This document shows positions 50,868 through 59,821 of a stretch of DNA of 64,000 nucleotides, in pieces. Location: assembly GCA_943370025.1 (NCBI GenBank), contig CALRPI020000027.1, forward strand, positions 3,767 through 67,766. The letters are read 5' to 3'. How positions within the stretch are numbered: position 1 is the first letter of the stretch; each line of letters begins with the position of its first letter. Source of the DNA: JAAUUE01 sp943370025 (lineage in GTDB: Bacteria; Cyanobacteriota; Cyanobacteriia; Cyanobacteriales; JAAUUE01). Made by a program: the position numbers and the translations under genes. Under the pieces are notes generated by a model. It saw only the letters and a program-made list of their open reading frames with translations, was not told the origin of the DNA and did no database searches.

Positions 50868-52343
50868 TTAGCGATGCCGGATAAAATCGTAGATATCTAG
50901 ATACTTTTCTCCCGGATGATGCCAAGAATTATCATGATTCATCCCTTGGATCGCTAATTTTTGGAAATCTTTGGGGGAATCGTACCAGAGGTCGATCGCC
51001 CGATTCAGGGCAGATTCTAAGCCTTGACTATCGGGTTCAAAGAACATAAACCCATTCCGCTCTTCTGGAAGATGTTTAGTATCATAGTCATAATCAAAAA
51101 CTGTATTTAACAACCCTCCCACCCCCCGAACAATAGGAATTGTGCCGTACCGTAGCCCGATCATCTGGGTGAGACCGCAGGGTTCGTAGTTGCTGGGAAC
51201 CACAATCATGTCAGCTCCAGCATAGATCAGGTGCGATAGCTCTTCATTAAAACCTAGTTCTAAGTGGCAGTCTGGATGATCGACTAAGTGTAATTTTTCA
51301 TGCCAGAACCAAGTATTGATCACGGATTCGGTGGCAGAACCCAAGAGGACAAACTGCCCGCTCCTAGCTAGGGTATGGTAGAGGGCATGGTGGACTAGAT
51401 GGACTCCTTTTTGGGCATCTAGCCTGCCGATGTAGCAAACTAGGGGCTTGTCTTCCTGCCGTAGCCCTAGCCGGGCTTGTAGCTCCTGTTTATTTTTGGC
51501 TTTGTTGCCTAAATCTTTGCTGCTGTAGTGGTGGGGAATAAAGCGATCGCTCTCTGGATTCCAGACATCATAATCAATCCCATTCAAAATTCCCCCAAAT
51601 TTATGCTGATGGAGTTCGAGGGTATGCCCTAAACCATAGCCAATATCGCTAAATCTGGCCTCCCAAGCATGGTGGGGCGAGACTGTATTCACAAAGTTCG
51701 AGTAGACAATCCCCCCTTTCATAAAGTTAATGGCAAAGGGATTAAAGTTGTCTTGGAGGCGATCGTAATTATAGTAATACGTCTCATTATTTAAGCCCGT
51801 TCCCCGCAACACTTCCATGCCTGCCAAACCTTGATGCTTGAAATTATGGATGGTGTAGCAGACTCGTTGGTTAGCCATGCCGTAGAACTTATACATTTCA
51901 TAAAGCATGACCGGCACTAAGCCCGTTTGCCAGTCGTGGCAATGGATCACGTCGGGGCGTTTATTAGATTGCAACAAAAACTCCAAAGCTGCCTTACTAA
52001 AAAAAGCAAAGCGGAGATTATCGTCATTGCCGCCGTAGTAATAGCCGCGATCGAAGAAATTATCCTCCGAATAGGGCTGAATGAAAAAGCACAACCGCCC
52101 ATGCACCCAGCCACAAAAAACCGAACAACGAATTGCCCCTCCATTCCAAGGTACAGACAGATCTCTATAGGCATCATGCAAGCCCCAGATTTGGTCGTAG
52201 CGCATACAGTCATACATGGGCAGAATTAGTTCTACCGTATGCCCCTGGTTTTCCAATTCCCGACTCAACCCATAAATCACATCTCCCAAGCCACCAGCCT
52301 TAATTACTGGGGCGCACTCCGAAGCAATCTGCACAATGTACAT
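50868..52343 (-). CDS. glgA: Glycogen synthase (ADP-glucose type), GlgA2-like
   Basis: A 491 aa GT5 glycosyltransferase. The N-terminal ADP-glucose site is VIKAGGLGDVIYGLSREL (KxGGLGDV). HCHDWQTGLVPVMLY, CYTIHNFKHQGLAG and the C-terminal site VPSNYEPCGLTQMIGLRYGT with IVRGVGGLLNTV complete the active site. The opening MYIVQIASECAPVIK matches the GlgA2 type of cyanobacteria, which carry two glycogen synthases. It extends alpha-1,4-glucan from ADP-glucose. It appears monocistronic. Confidence 0.95.
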   Translation of the reverse strand: MYIVQIASECAPVIKAGGLGDVIYGLSRELENQGHTVELILPMYDCMRYDQIWGLHDAYRDLSVPWNGGAIRCSVFCGWVHGRLCFFIQPYSEDNFFDRGYYYGGNDDNLRFAFFSKAALEFLLQSNKRPDVIHCHDWQTGLVPVMLYEMYKFYGMANQRVCYTIHNFKHQGLAGMEVLRGTGLNNETYYYNYDRLQDNFNPFAINFMKGGIVYSNFVNTVSPHHAWEARFSDIGYGLGHTLELHQHKFGGILNGIDYDVWNPESDRFIPHHYSSKDLGNKAKNKQELQARLGLRQEDKPLVCYIGRLDAQKGVHLVHHALYHTLARSGQFVLLGSATESVINTWFWHEKLHLVDHPDCHLELGFNEELSHLIYAGADMIVVPSNYEPCGLTQMIGLRYGTIPIVRGVGGLLNTVFDYDYDTKHLPEERNGFMFFEPDSQGLESALNRAIDLWYDSPKDFQKLAIQGMNHDNSWHHPGEKYLDIYDFIRHR

Positions 52344-52387
52344 GAATAATCTTTTACCTAAAAACTTAATTTTATACTTGATAAAAT

Positions 52388-52454
52388 AAGGGTTTAGGAT
52401 TTACGGTACAATTCCTGTGATTAACAAGAACGATCGCCCAAACCCTAAACCCTT
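52388..52454. repeat. Inverted repeat between DUF4912 gene and glgA
   Basis: AAGGGTTTAGG (52388-52398) and CCTAAACCCTT (52444-52454) are exact complements flanking 45 bases. It lies upstream of glgA and downstream of the DUF4912 gene. A terminator-like role or a small mobile repeat are both possible. Confidence 0.5.
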
Positions 52455-52480
52455 ACATCAGAAACCCTCGTAGCTGATTA

Positions 52481-53800
52481 TTAGCTGATCCATTCTAGGA
52501 CTGCATCTTCCTTGGTGTTGGTGTGGCGAGAAGGAGTTTCCCGCTCAAACTTCATGTGGATCGATCGAGTCTGCTCCCCATCCACAGCTACCGCCATAAT
52601 TGGGTAATCAATCAAACCATCTTGGAAAGACATCTGGAACCTAAAAGTCCCATCCGCACTCAGCTTAATTGGTTGACCACCAATAGTTACCGTGGCATCT
52701 GGTTCCGTTGCTCCATAGACAATCAACTCAGCATCAGCGACTAGCCAGAACTTGCGGGGTTGGCTAGGAGGCAGCGAAGCTCCAAAACCTACACCAGACA
52801 TATTCATGCCCACGCCGGACATATTCAATCCAGAAGTAGTTGGCACTGCCCACATGCCTACTCCAGAGGGGAACACGTACGAACTCAGAGCCTGTTCGTG
52901 CATGGGGACTTGCTGCATCGAGCCAAACAGCGAACCAACTACCCGTTGAGCTTCGCTGGATTGAGCCATATCAAAGATTTGATCATAGATTTGGTTACTA
53001 GCCAAGCCCATGCCGCCATTTTTCCCGGCTGCGGCATAACGACGGCTGGGGGGAATTAGTTGCATGAAGGTCTTGCCACTGAGGTCTTCATCCCAGTTAA
53101 TGGTCAAGAAATGATCTTCAATCCAATCGCTAGGATATACGGGAGGCACCCGGACTGAGGCAGAGCGAGCCAGCACTAGCCAACGGCCATCAGCACAACG
53201 ATAGCCAATATCTACGGTGTACTCGCGATCACTCACCGGCATTGGCAAATACCACTCCCGCGCCAACTCATCACAGGGATACTCCTGAACGCTATGGGCA
53301 CTCTGGAATTCCAAACTAATATCTGTTACGTCATAGATGCGTAGAGCTAATTGCTGTCCTCCTTGGCGGCGGAGTTCTTCTTTGTGGTCATTGGGGATAT
53401 CCCAGTAAGCATAAGCCCATTGAGGATCGCGGGGCATCAGGACAATCCGACTTTCACCATAGCCAGAGGGCAGGTCTGCCAACCCATGATCAACATCCGC
53501 CAAAGTTAAATCCTCTAAAGGGGTAGGTTCACCTAAGTCAAATTTTTTGGATTCTATTGATTTCACGTCTGCCTCCGGGATAGTGATTGGTTTTAGGGTA
53601 TTAAAAGCTGCCATAGGAGCTACGGGTGTTGAAGTTGTTATAGAGGAAGGTGAGGAAGGTTCTATTTTTGCTTTCTTCAAGATTTCCTCTAATAACTGCT
53701 CTTTCCGCATCCGACTGTAGCGAGAAATGTTGTACTCACTGGCAACTTTACGAAGCTGCCTTAAAGTCATTTCCTCTAAGGGGGGTTGTTCTCTTGCCAT
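52481..53800 (-). CDS. DUF4912 protein with N-terminal Rho-N/SAP-like segment
   Basis: The 439 aa product begins with about 45 residues like the Rho N-terminal/SAP fold (EEMTLRQLRKVASEYNISRY; KEQLLEEILKKAK), often used for nucleic-acid binding. A Ser/Thr/Pro linker and the DUF4912 domain (about 115-230; RIVLMPRDPQWAYAYWDIPN; EWYLPMPVSDREYTVDIGYR) follow. DUF4912 often precedes glycan-related genes; here it is directly upstream of glgA on the same strand. The C-terminal part (about 350-425; LVADAELIVYGATEPDATVT; SMHMKF-like SIHMKFERET) resembles a beta-sandwich. No activity is known. Confidence 0.8.
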   Translation of the reverse strand: MAREQPPLEEMTLRQLRKVASEYNISRYSRMRKEQLLEEILKKAKIEPSSPSSITTSTPVAPMAAFNTLKPITIPEADVKSIESKKFDLGEPTPLEDLTLADVDHGLADLPSGYGESRIVLMPRDPQWAYAYWDIPNDHKEELRRQGGQQLALRIYDVTDISLEFQSAHSVQEYPCDELAREWYLPMPVSDREYTVDIGYRCADGRWLVLARSASVRVPPVYPSDWIEDHFLTINWDEDLSGKTFMQLIPPSRRYAAAGKNGGMGLASNQIYDQIFDMAQSSEAQRVVGSLFGSMQQVPMHEQALSSYVFPSGVGMWAVPTTSGLNMSGVGMNMSGVGFGASLPPSQPRKFWLVADAELIVYGATEPDATVTIGGQPIKLSADGTFRFQMSFQDGLIDYPIMAVAVDGEQTRSIHMKFERETPSRHTNTKEDAVLEWIS

Positions 53801-54218
53801 AGGATTAGGATTTAGGACTACTAACTAGATAGAAGAGCGCTTCAGCTTGTTGGCGGAGCTTTCTCCCCTAGTTTGAATAATTTAGTCACCAAAGTCTGGC
53901 AACCTGACCAAAAACCAAGTAGATAACTTGAATTTCTGGTAATTAACTGTATTTCTTTGGGATCGTGGGGATCACACTATTAAGAATATGTAACAAATTT
54001 ACTTTGGTCAAGGGGGATCAGGGGAAATATTTGGGCTTTTATGATGGTTTAACGACATATTAGCTAATTGCGGGATCGGTATGTCATGAAGTCCTGACAT
54101 ATTTGATCTCCGAGTTGATTGATAGAAGATTAGGCTACATATTTTTGACCCTGAAAGTTTTTTGCAGGGTCGGTCTTGTAAACTGATTTTCAGTAGCTGT
54201 CATCAAACATTAGATAGT
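53801..54218. other. Intergenic stretch without recognisable gene
   Basis: About 420 A/T-rich bases between the DUF4912 gene and the WYL remnant. No repeat family of this window and no frame with family marks is seen. Confidence 0.5.
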
Positions 54219-54583
54219 ATGCCTAAGCATTTAGAAAGATTGCTAGAGTTAGATAGGCTAATCCGTTCACCAAAACGTTATACGGCTAGTGGCTTTGCTG
54301 AGGCTTTGGATGTAAGTGAACGCACAGTGCGGAGTGATCTTGATTGTCTTCGCAGCTCCCTTGGTAAATAATCGCCAAAAAGGTTATTACTACAGCGATC
54401 GGACTTGGCGATTGGAGAATATTCCTTTAACCAAAGGTGAGCTTTTTGCTTTGACGTTGGGGGCTAAGATACTTCAATCCTATGCGGGTTCTGCATATGC
54501 TGAGGAGTTGAAGTCGGCGATCGAGCAGTTGAGCCGCCGGATGCCGGAAAAGACGTGGGTGAATTGGCAAGGATTAGCCCAAT
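54219..54583 (+). pseudogene. WYL-family transcriptional regulator, frameshifted and truncated
   Basis: The first frame reads MPKHLERLLELDRLIRSPKR then YTASGFAEALDVSERTVRSD, a DeoR-type helix-turn-helix, and stops after LDCLRSSLGK. Another frame continues from about 54350: APLVNNRQKGYYYSDRTWRL, then IPLTKGELFALTLGAKILQS and AEELKSAIEQLSRRMPE, the linker before a WYL domain. The WYL domain itself is absent: homology ends near WVNWQGLAQ at about 54583, where a toxin fragment in the opposite orientation begins. Confidence 0.75.
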
Positions 54584-54748
54584 CGAAAAATAACCCTTAA
54601 GATTACCTGAAAGTCTTTCATAAGGAGGACTAAAAGGATCCTTTTTCAAGATTTCTAGTAATGAGCTGACATTAGCCTCTAAATTAGCAACTTTGAGTTT
54701 CTTAGCGTCCTTCACGGCGGTGCGGCTAAACTCAATCTTCCAGTCCAT
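54584..54748 (-). pseudogene. Truncated RelE/Txe-type toxin
   Basis: The N-terminal 55 residues (MDWKIEFSRTAVKDAKKLKV; LLEILKKDPFSPPYERLSGN; LKGYFS) match Txe/YoeB toxins. The normal continuation with the catalytic R-R-I-N-x-x-H-R-L-V-Y and terminal His-Tyr is replaced by unrelated codons (IGLILANSPTSF) read from the WYL remnant. Without the active-site residues it should be non-toxic. Its start overlaps the antitoxin gene by 17 bases. Confidence 0.75.
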
Positions 54749-54995
54749 TCAATGCACCCATAAACTCATCCTCCGAGACCCAATCATCTGCTTGTTCCGC
54801 CGCTCTAATCGATTCAATAAGCTGGGGAATAGATTGCAAATAAAGAGTCTCTTGGATACTTTCCCAATCAGCTTTTGATAATAAAACAGCATCACCGTGA
54901 CGACTGGTGATGATCCTTGGTAAATGATCTTGATTAACCTTCGCAACCAAGTTAAATAAGTTAGCCCTTGCTTCACTAGCCTTGAGAATTTCCAT
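54732..54995 (-). CDS. Phd/YefM-family antitoxin (partner toxin broken)
   Basis: An 87 aa antitoxin starting MEILKASEARANLFNLVAKV. PRIITSRHGDAVLLSKADWE and the acidic tail EQADDWVSEDEFMGAL are typical. I chose the ATG at 54995, where the family domain begins; the longer frame from 55016 lacks matching sequence. The antitoxin reads intact while the toxin is truncated. It is a different subtype from the pair at 4023-4620. Confidence 0.85.
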   Translation of the reverse strand: MEILKASEARANLFNLVAKVNQDHLPRIITSRHGDAVLLSKADWESIQETLYLQSIPQLIESIRAAEQADDWVSEDEFMGALNGLED

Positions 54996-55117
54996 AAATA
55001 CCTCGTATCCGTACAACTAATTGTCCCAATATCATTTACCATGATCACAAAATATCGAAGAAATTAGTTTGCACTAAAACCAGATTAAGATTGGTAACGA
55101 GTCATAATTAATTAACA

Positions 55118-55213
55118 CAGCACTTACAAATTTGGACATTTTTGCGGGCGCGGAGTGCCCGCAAAAATGTCCCCCAGAATCCTAGATAATTCGTTGACAG
55201 AGCGTAAATCCTA
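55118..55213. repeat. Family-1 MITE-like repeat
   Basis: The ends are AGCACTTAC and GCGTAAATCCTA. The inner hairpin GGACATTTTTGCGGGC pairs with GCCCGCAAAAATGTCC around GCGGAGT. The right part has GATAATTCGTTGACAGAGCG. It lies just upstream of the phosphoesterase gene. Confidence 0.7.
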
Positions 55214-55248
55214 TTAACTAGCAATAACAATCAAACTTATTTTAAGTT

Positions 55249-56442
55249 ATGCCCTTGAGTCGTCGTCAGTTTTTGTTGGGGAGCCTCCTCCTTGGGGGGA
55301 GTGGCACAGCAGTAATTGCCCATCAAACTATTTCTCGCAGCAACAGTTCTGGAAGTACCGTTTCTCCTCCGTCTTCGGCTATCAATACTAGTACCACTAT
55401 TTCTAACCCCGTCCCCGTCAATAGCCCCGCTGTTCAAGTATCCCCCGCCCCCAAGGGCTTGTTTGCTCCCGTCAAGAAAGATGTGCGGATTGTGGTGATC
55501 AGCGACCTGAATAGTAGCTATGGCTCTACCACCTACGACCCAGAAGTTACCAAGGGGATTGCCTTGATTCCCGATTGGCAGCCAGATTTAGTTCTTTGTG
55601 GCGGGGATATGGTGGCGGGGCAGTATCCTTCCCTGACCCCAGAGCAGATTAAAGCTATGTGGCAGGGTTTTGATGCCAATATTGCGGCTCCTTTGCGCCG
55701 GGCAAATATTCCCTTTGGGTTTACGATCGGCAACCACGATGCTTCGGCGGCGAAGGGAGTCCGGGGACAGTTTTTGTTTCAAGGAGAGCGGGACTTTGCC
55801 AGTGCCTACTGGAACGATCCCCAACACAATCCGGGACTAAACTTTGTCGACAAAGCCCAATTCCCCTTCTCCTATACCTTCCAGCAAAATGACGTGTTTT
55901 ATCTGGTTTGGGATGCTTCAACTTCCCGAATGACCCCAGAACAAGTTGCTTGGGCGGAAAGAAGTTTAGCTAGTCCAGCAGCACAGAATGCCAAATTTCG
56001 GATCGCGATCGGTCACTTGCCCCTCTATGCCGTCTCCGTGGGACGGGCAGAGTTGGGAGAAATTTTGAGTGATGCCGAGCAGTTGCGATCGCTCCTGGAA
56101 CGCTCCAAAGTCCACACCTACATCAGCGGTCACCACCACGCCTACTACCCCGCCCATAAAGGTCAATTGCAACTATTACACACAGGCATCCTCGGCTCTG
56201 GACCCCGCCCCTTGCTGAATAGCGACCTTGCCCCTTTCAAGACTATTACTGTCCTAGATATTGATCTACGGGCTGGAGATACCACCTACACCACCTACGA
56301 CATGAAAACTATGGAACTGGTGAATATCAAAATCCTACCCCGCCTCATTGCTGGCCCCAATGGAACAATTCTCCGCCGGGATGTGGAGCCTAGTGACCTG
56401 ACCCCAGAGGAAAAATCCTTGACCTTTACCCCAAGTAGTTGA
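55249..56442 (+). CDS. Calcineurin-like metallophosphoesterase with Tat signal
   Basis: A 397 aa protein. The N-terminus MPLSRRQFLLGSLLLGGSGT carries a twin-arginine (SRRQFL) export signal, so the folded enzyme is periplasmic or surface-bound. A Ser/Pro linker follows. The metallophosphoesterase motifs are IVVISDLNSSYGS (Asp), LVLCGGDMVAG (GD), FTIGNHDAS (GNHD), IAIGHLPLY (GH) and YISGHHHAYYP (GHxH). The first motif reads S-D-L-N instead of the usual D-x-H, so one metal ligand is altered. The substrate is unknown. plsC follows closely. Confidence 0.88.
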   Translation: MPLSRRQFLLGSLLLGGSGTAVIAHQTISRSNSSGSTVSPPSSAINTSTTISNPVPVNSPAVQVSPAPKGLFAPVKKDVRIVVISDLNSSYGSTTYDPEVTKGIALIPDWQPDLVLCGGDMVAGQYPSLTPEQIKAMWQGFDANIAAPLRRANIPFGFTIGNHDASAAKGVRGQFLFQGERDFASAYWNDPQHNPGLNFVDKAQFPFSYTFQQNDVFYLVWDASTSRMTPEQVAWAERSLASPAAQNAKFRIAIGHLPLYAVSVGRAELGEILSDAEQLRSLLERSKVHTYISGHHHAYYPAHKGQLQLLHTGILGSGPRPLLNSDLAPFKTITVLDIDLRAGDTTYTTYDMKTMELVNIKILPRLIAGPNGTILRRDVEPSDLTPEEKSLTFTPSS

Positions 56443-56476
56443 TAGTTTGATAGGACTTAAGCAACTTCTCATCAAT

Positions 56477-57112
56477 ATGGAACCAAGCCGCGAACCCTTT
56501 GCCAGTTTATTGTTGTACTACCTATTCAAATGGTCAGTAGTTAGCCCCGCTTTATATACCTATTTTCAAGGCAGGGTTTATGGGGCAGAGCTAGTCCCCA
56601 ATGATGGCAAATTAGTCGTGGTCAGCAACCATGCCAGTGTGTTTGATCCGCCCCTGCTTTCCTGTGCGGTGCGCCGTCCGGTGGCTTTTATGGCGAAGGA
56701 AGAGTTATTCCATGTGCCAGTGTTGAAACACGGGATCAAGCTATACGGGGCTTATCCCGTCAAGCGGGGGGCATCCGATCGCGCGGCGCTGAAATCTGCC
56801 ATCAATTCCCTCAACCAAGGCTGGGCAACGGGGGTATTTTTGCAGGGAACCCGCTCGATCGATGGACGAATTACAGATCCTAAACTGGGAGCCGCCCTAA
56901 TTGCCGCCATGAGCAACTCCCCGATTCTGCCCGTCAGCCTTTGGGGTACGGAAAAAATTCTCCTAAAAGGTTCCGTGCCCCAGCCTGTGCCCATCACCAT
57001 TCGGATTGGTCAAGTGATCCCGCCTCCAGAATCTACAAAACGAGAATGCCTAGAAACCGTCACCCAAGAATGTGCTAACGTAATCAATGGACTACACTCT
57101 CTAGGAAGATAA
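56477..57112 (+). CDS. plsC: 1-acylglycerol-3-phosphate acyltransferase family protein
   Basis: A 211 aa PlsC-type acyltransferase. VVSNHASVFDPPLLSCA holds the catalytic NHxxxxD, GVFLQGTRSIDGRI corresponds to the FxEGTRS glycerol-phosphate motif (Gln instead of Glu), and SPILPVSLWGTEKI to the third block. It makes phosphatidic acid or transfers acyl chains to another acceptor. The start at ATG 56477 (MEPSREPFASLLLYYLF) follows the phosphoesterase stop by 34 bases, so an operon with it is likely. Confidence 0.87.
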   Translation: MEPSREPFASLLLYYLFKWSVVSPALYTYFQGRVYGAELVPNDGKLVVVSNHASVFDPPLLSCAVRRPVAFMAKEELFHVPVLKHGIKLYGAYPVKRGASDRAALKSAINSLNQGWATGVFLQGTRSIDGRITDPKLGAALIAAMSNSPILPVSLWGTEKILLKGSVPQPVPITIRIGQVIPPPESTKRECLETVTQECANVINGLHSLGR

Positions 57113-57126
57113 ACCGTTCTCTTTTC

Positions 57127-58143
57127 TTGAAAAACTTCAGTAACTCAACCCTAATTCGGTTTCTTTTACTGTTCGCCTGTGGCTGGGCGATCACGCAATC
57201 TTTGGTCTATTTTGAGACGATCGTCGTTATTTTCAGTATCTCGGCAGTAGCTGCTTTCTTGTTGAGCTATCCAGTTAATTGGCTAGCCAGATTTATCCCC
57301 CACACCCTATCGATTATTCTCGTCTTTTTCCTGAGTAGCTTAATGGTCACAGGTCTAGGGATCACCATTGGGATTACGGTAATTTCCCAAGGGCAGCAGC
57401 TATCTAATCTTTTGGCAGATTTACTATTGACAACCCAGCCAATTATTCAAAAACTCCAAGCATTTATTAATGAAAGAAACGTCCAGATCAATATTGGCCA
57501 ACTAGAGTCGGAAATTCGCAATCAATTTCTAGAACTATTACGCTTAGTCTTAGGAACTTTGCAAGGTTTGATTTCTAATTTATTTAATCTGGCATTTATT
57601 AGCATTGTCAGTTTCTTCATGCTTATAGATGGAGGCAGGGCTTGGCAGTTGGCGATTCGGGTCTTTCCTGTCCACGTCCGGGATAAAGTTACTGTGGCTT
57701 TTCGGTATAATCTCTTGGCATTTTTTTGGGGCAGATTAATCTTAGCCATATTTTTTACAATTACGACTTTTATTATTCTCTTGATTCTTAAAGTACCTTT
57801 TGCGCTATTTTTATCGGTTGTGGCGGGAATTTTTGATTTCATTCCCGGCATTGGCTCGACTATTGGGATTGGTTTGATCTGTTTGTTGATTATGCCCCAG
57901 AGTTTGACGATCGCCCTGCAAGTTCTATTGGCTTGTTTTATTATCAAACAAATTGAAGAAAACCTTTTATTACCCCAAATTTTGCGTAATTCGATTAATA
58001 TTAGTCCGGTGGTTATGTTCATTGCCTTATTTGTGGGAGCAAGGGTAGCGGGATTATTGGGCATATTTTTAGCTATTCCTATTGCTGGGGTAATTATGAG
58101 TTTTATAGAGCCAGAAGAAGTAAAAATTCAGGAGGAAAAATAA
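57127..58143 (+). CDS. AI-2E-family (PerM-like) membrane protein
   Basis: A 338 aa protein with about eight hydrophobic helices. LIRFLLLFACGWAITQSLVY, VAAFLLSYPVNWLARFI, GIFDFIPGIGSTIGIGLICL and LLLPQILRNSINISPVVMFI are PerM/TqsA family marks. Members transport ions or small molecules; the AI-2 role applies to few of them. The start is TTG at 57127 (MKNFSNSTLI). It ends exactly before the purH ATG, so translation is probably coupled. Confidence 0.88.
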   Translation: MKNFSNSTLIRFLLLFACGWAITQSLVYFETIVVIFSISAVAAFLLSYPVNWLARFIPHTLSIILVFFLSSLMVTGLGITIGITVISQGQQLSNLLADLLLTTQPIIQKLQAFINERNVQINIGQLESEIRNQFLELLRLVLGTLQGLISNLFNLAFISIVSFFMLIDGGRAWQLAIRVFPVHVRDKVTVAFRYNLLAFFWGRLILAIFFTITTFIILLILKVPFALFLSVVAGIFDFIPGIGSTIGIGLICLLIMPQSLTIALQVLLACFIIKQIEENLLLPQILRNSINISPVVMFIALFVGARVAGLLGIFLAIPIAGVIMSFIEPEEVKIQEEK

Positions 58144-59694
58144 ATGGCACGGTTGGCATTGTTGAGTGTTTCTAACAAAACTGGTTTGGTAGATTTTGCC
58201 CGAAGTTTAATTACGGAATTTGGGTTTCAAATCATTAGTAGTGGTGGCACTGCCCAAGCTCTGAAAGATGCGGGTTTAGCCGTGACCAAGGTGGCTGAAT
58301 ATACGGGTTCTCCCGAAATTTTGGGGGGACGGGTGAAGACGTTGCACCCGAAGATTCATGGGGGAATTTTGGCGCGGCGGGATGTGCCGGAGGATTTGGC
58401 GGATTTGGCAGCCAATGGAATGCAGGCGATCGATCTGGTCGTGGTCAATCTCTATCCATTTCAGCAAACCATTGCTAAACCGGGGGTGACTATGGCTGAG
58501 GCGATCGAACAAATCGATATCGGCGGACCGGCGATGCTCCGAGCCGCTGCCAAAAATCATGCTTACCTGACGGTGCTTTGTAATCCCAGTAATTACCCGG
58601 TTTATCTAGAACAACTCCGCCAAGGGGAGCCAAGTTTGGAATTTCGTCGGGCTTGCGCTCAAGAGGTTTTTGCCCACACTGCCAGCTACGATCAATCGAT
58701 CGCCCATTATCTAGCCACTCAAGATATCGCTAATTCCCCATCTCTCCCGGCGCAGTTTTCCCTCCTCGGCAAGGAACTGCAAACCCTCCGCTACGGGGAA
58801 AATCCCCACCAAGCCGCCAGTTGGTACCAAACTGGGGATCAGCCCACGGGTTGGGCAGCGGCGACCAAACTCCAAGGCAAGGAATTAAGTTACAACAACC
58901 TAGTGGATTTGGAAGCTGCCCAGAAAATAATTACCGAATTTACCGATACTCCAGCCGCCGCAATTATTAAACACACCAACCCCTGTGGTGTGGCAACAGG
59001 TGGCACTCTGGTTGAGGCTTACGATCGCGCCTTTGCTGCCGATGCGACTTCGGCTTTTGGGGGTATTGTCGCTCTGAATCGTCCCCTTGATGGGGCTACA
59101 GCCACAGCCTTAAGCAAAACCTTTTTGGAATGTATCGTGGCTCCCAGTTGTGAACCAGAAGCACAAGCTATCCTCGCCGCCAAACCTAATCTGCGGTTGC
59201 TGATTTCCCCGGATTTGTTAAGTCCCACCGCAGCGATCGCCCCCACGGTCAAGGTGATTACGGGCGGTTTCTTGGTGCAAGAATCTGAAGAGACGATCGC
59301 TTCTGCGGAAAATTGGCAGGTTGTCACCACCAAACAACCAACTCCAGAGGAGTTGCAGGAACTATTGTTTGCTTGGAAGGTCGTCAAGCATGTGAAATCT
59401 AATGCGATCGTGGTGACGAAAGATCAGGTAACGCTGGGCATTGGGGCGGGACAAATGAATCGGGTCGGTTCGGTGAAAATTGCCCTCGAACAGGCGGGGG
59501 AAAAATCCCAAGGCGGTTACCTCGCCAGCGATGGTTTCTTTCCCTTTGATGATTCGGTGAAAACTGCGGCGGCGGCGGGGATTAAAGCGATCGTGCAACC
59601 CGGCGGTAGTCTCCGGGATAAGGATTCCATTCAAGCTGCCAATGATCTAGGTTTAATCATGATTCTCACAGGCATCCGCCACTTTAGCCATTAA
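58144..59694 (+). CDS. purH: Bifunctional AICAR formyltransferase / IMP cyclohydrolase
   Basis: The enzyme catalyses the last two steps of de novo IMP synthesis. The 516 aa product has the cyclohydrolase (MGS-like) domain at 1-195 (LLSVSNKTGLVDFARSL; GGRVKTLHPKIHGGILARRD; VVVNLYPFQQTIAKPG) and the formyltransferase domain at about 200-516 (RYGENPHQAASWYQTG; KHTNPCGVATGGT; ASDGFFPFDDSVKTAAAAG). AGGAGG-type sequence (CAGGAGGAAAAATAA) just before the ATG is a strong ribosome site inside the end of the preceding gene. Confidence 0.97.
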   Translation: MARLALLSVSNKTGLVDFARSLITEFGFQIISSGGTAQALKDAGLAVTKVAEYTGSPEILGGRVKTLHPKIHGGILARRDVPEDLADLAANGMQAIDLVVVNLYPFQQTIAKPGVTMAEAIEQIDIGGPAMLRAAAKNHAYLTVLCNPSNYPVYLEQLRQGEPSLEFRRACAQEVFAHTASYDQSIAHYLATQDIANSPSLPAQFSLLGKELQTLRYGENPHQAASWYQTGDQPTGWAAATKLQGKELSYNNLVDLEAAQKIITEFTDTPAAAIIKHTNPCGVATGGTLVEAYDRAFAADATSAFGGIVALNRPLDGATATALSKTFLECIVAPSCEPEAQAILAAKPNLRLLISPDLLSPTAAIAPTVKVITGGFLVQESEETIASAENWQVVTTKQPTPEELQELLFAWKVVKHVKSNAIVVTKDQVTLGIGAGQMNRVGSVKIALEQAGEKSQGGYLASDGFFPFDDSVKTAAAAGIKAIVQPGGSLRDKDSIQAANDLGLIMILTGIRHFSH

Positions 59695-59710
59695 ATATTT
59701 TGTGTAAATC

Positions 59711-59817
59711 ACCTGACCCTCACCCCCACCCCCTCTCCCTGAGCGGGAGAGGGGAGCCAGAAAATTGAGGTGTCAAAGTCCCTCTCCCCCAATTGGGAGA
59801 GGGATTTAGGGTGAGGG
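59711..59817. repeat. CCCTCACCC / CCCTCTCCC palindromic repeat downstream of purH
   Basis: ACCCTCACCCCC...CCCTCTCCCTGAGCGGGAGAGGG is followed by CCCTCTCCC...GGGAGAGGG and TTAGGGTGAGGG. The ends are inverted relative to each other and two inner hairpins form. It lies between convergent genes and could act as a bidirectional terminator. Confidence 0.6.
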
Positions 59818-59821
59818 CTTC

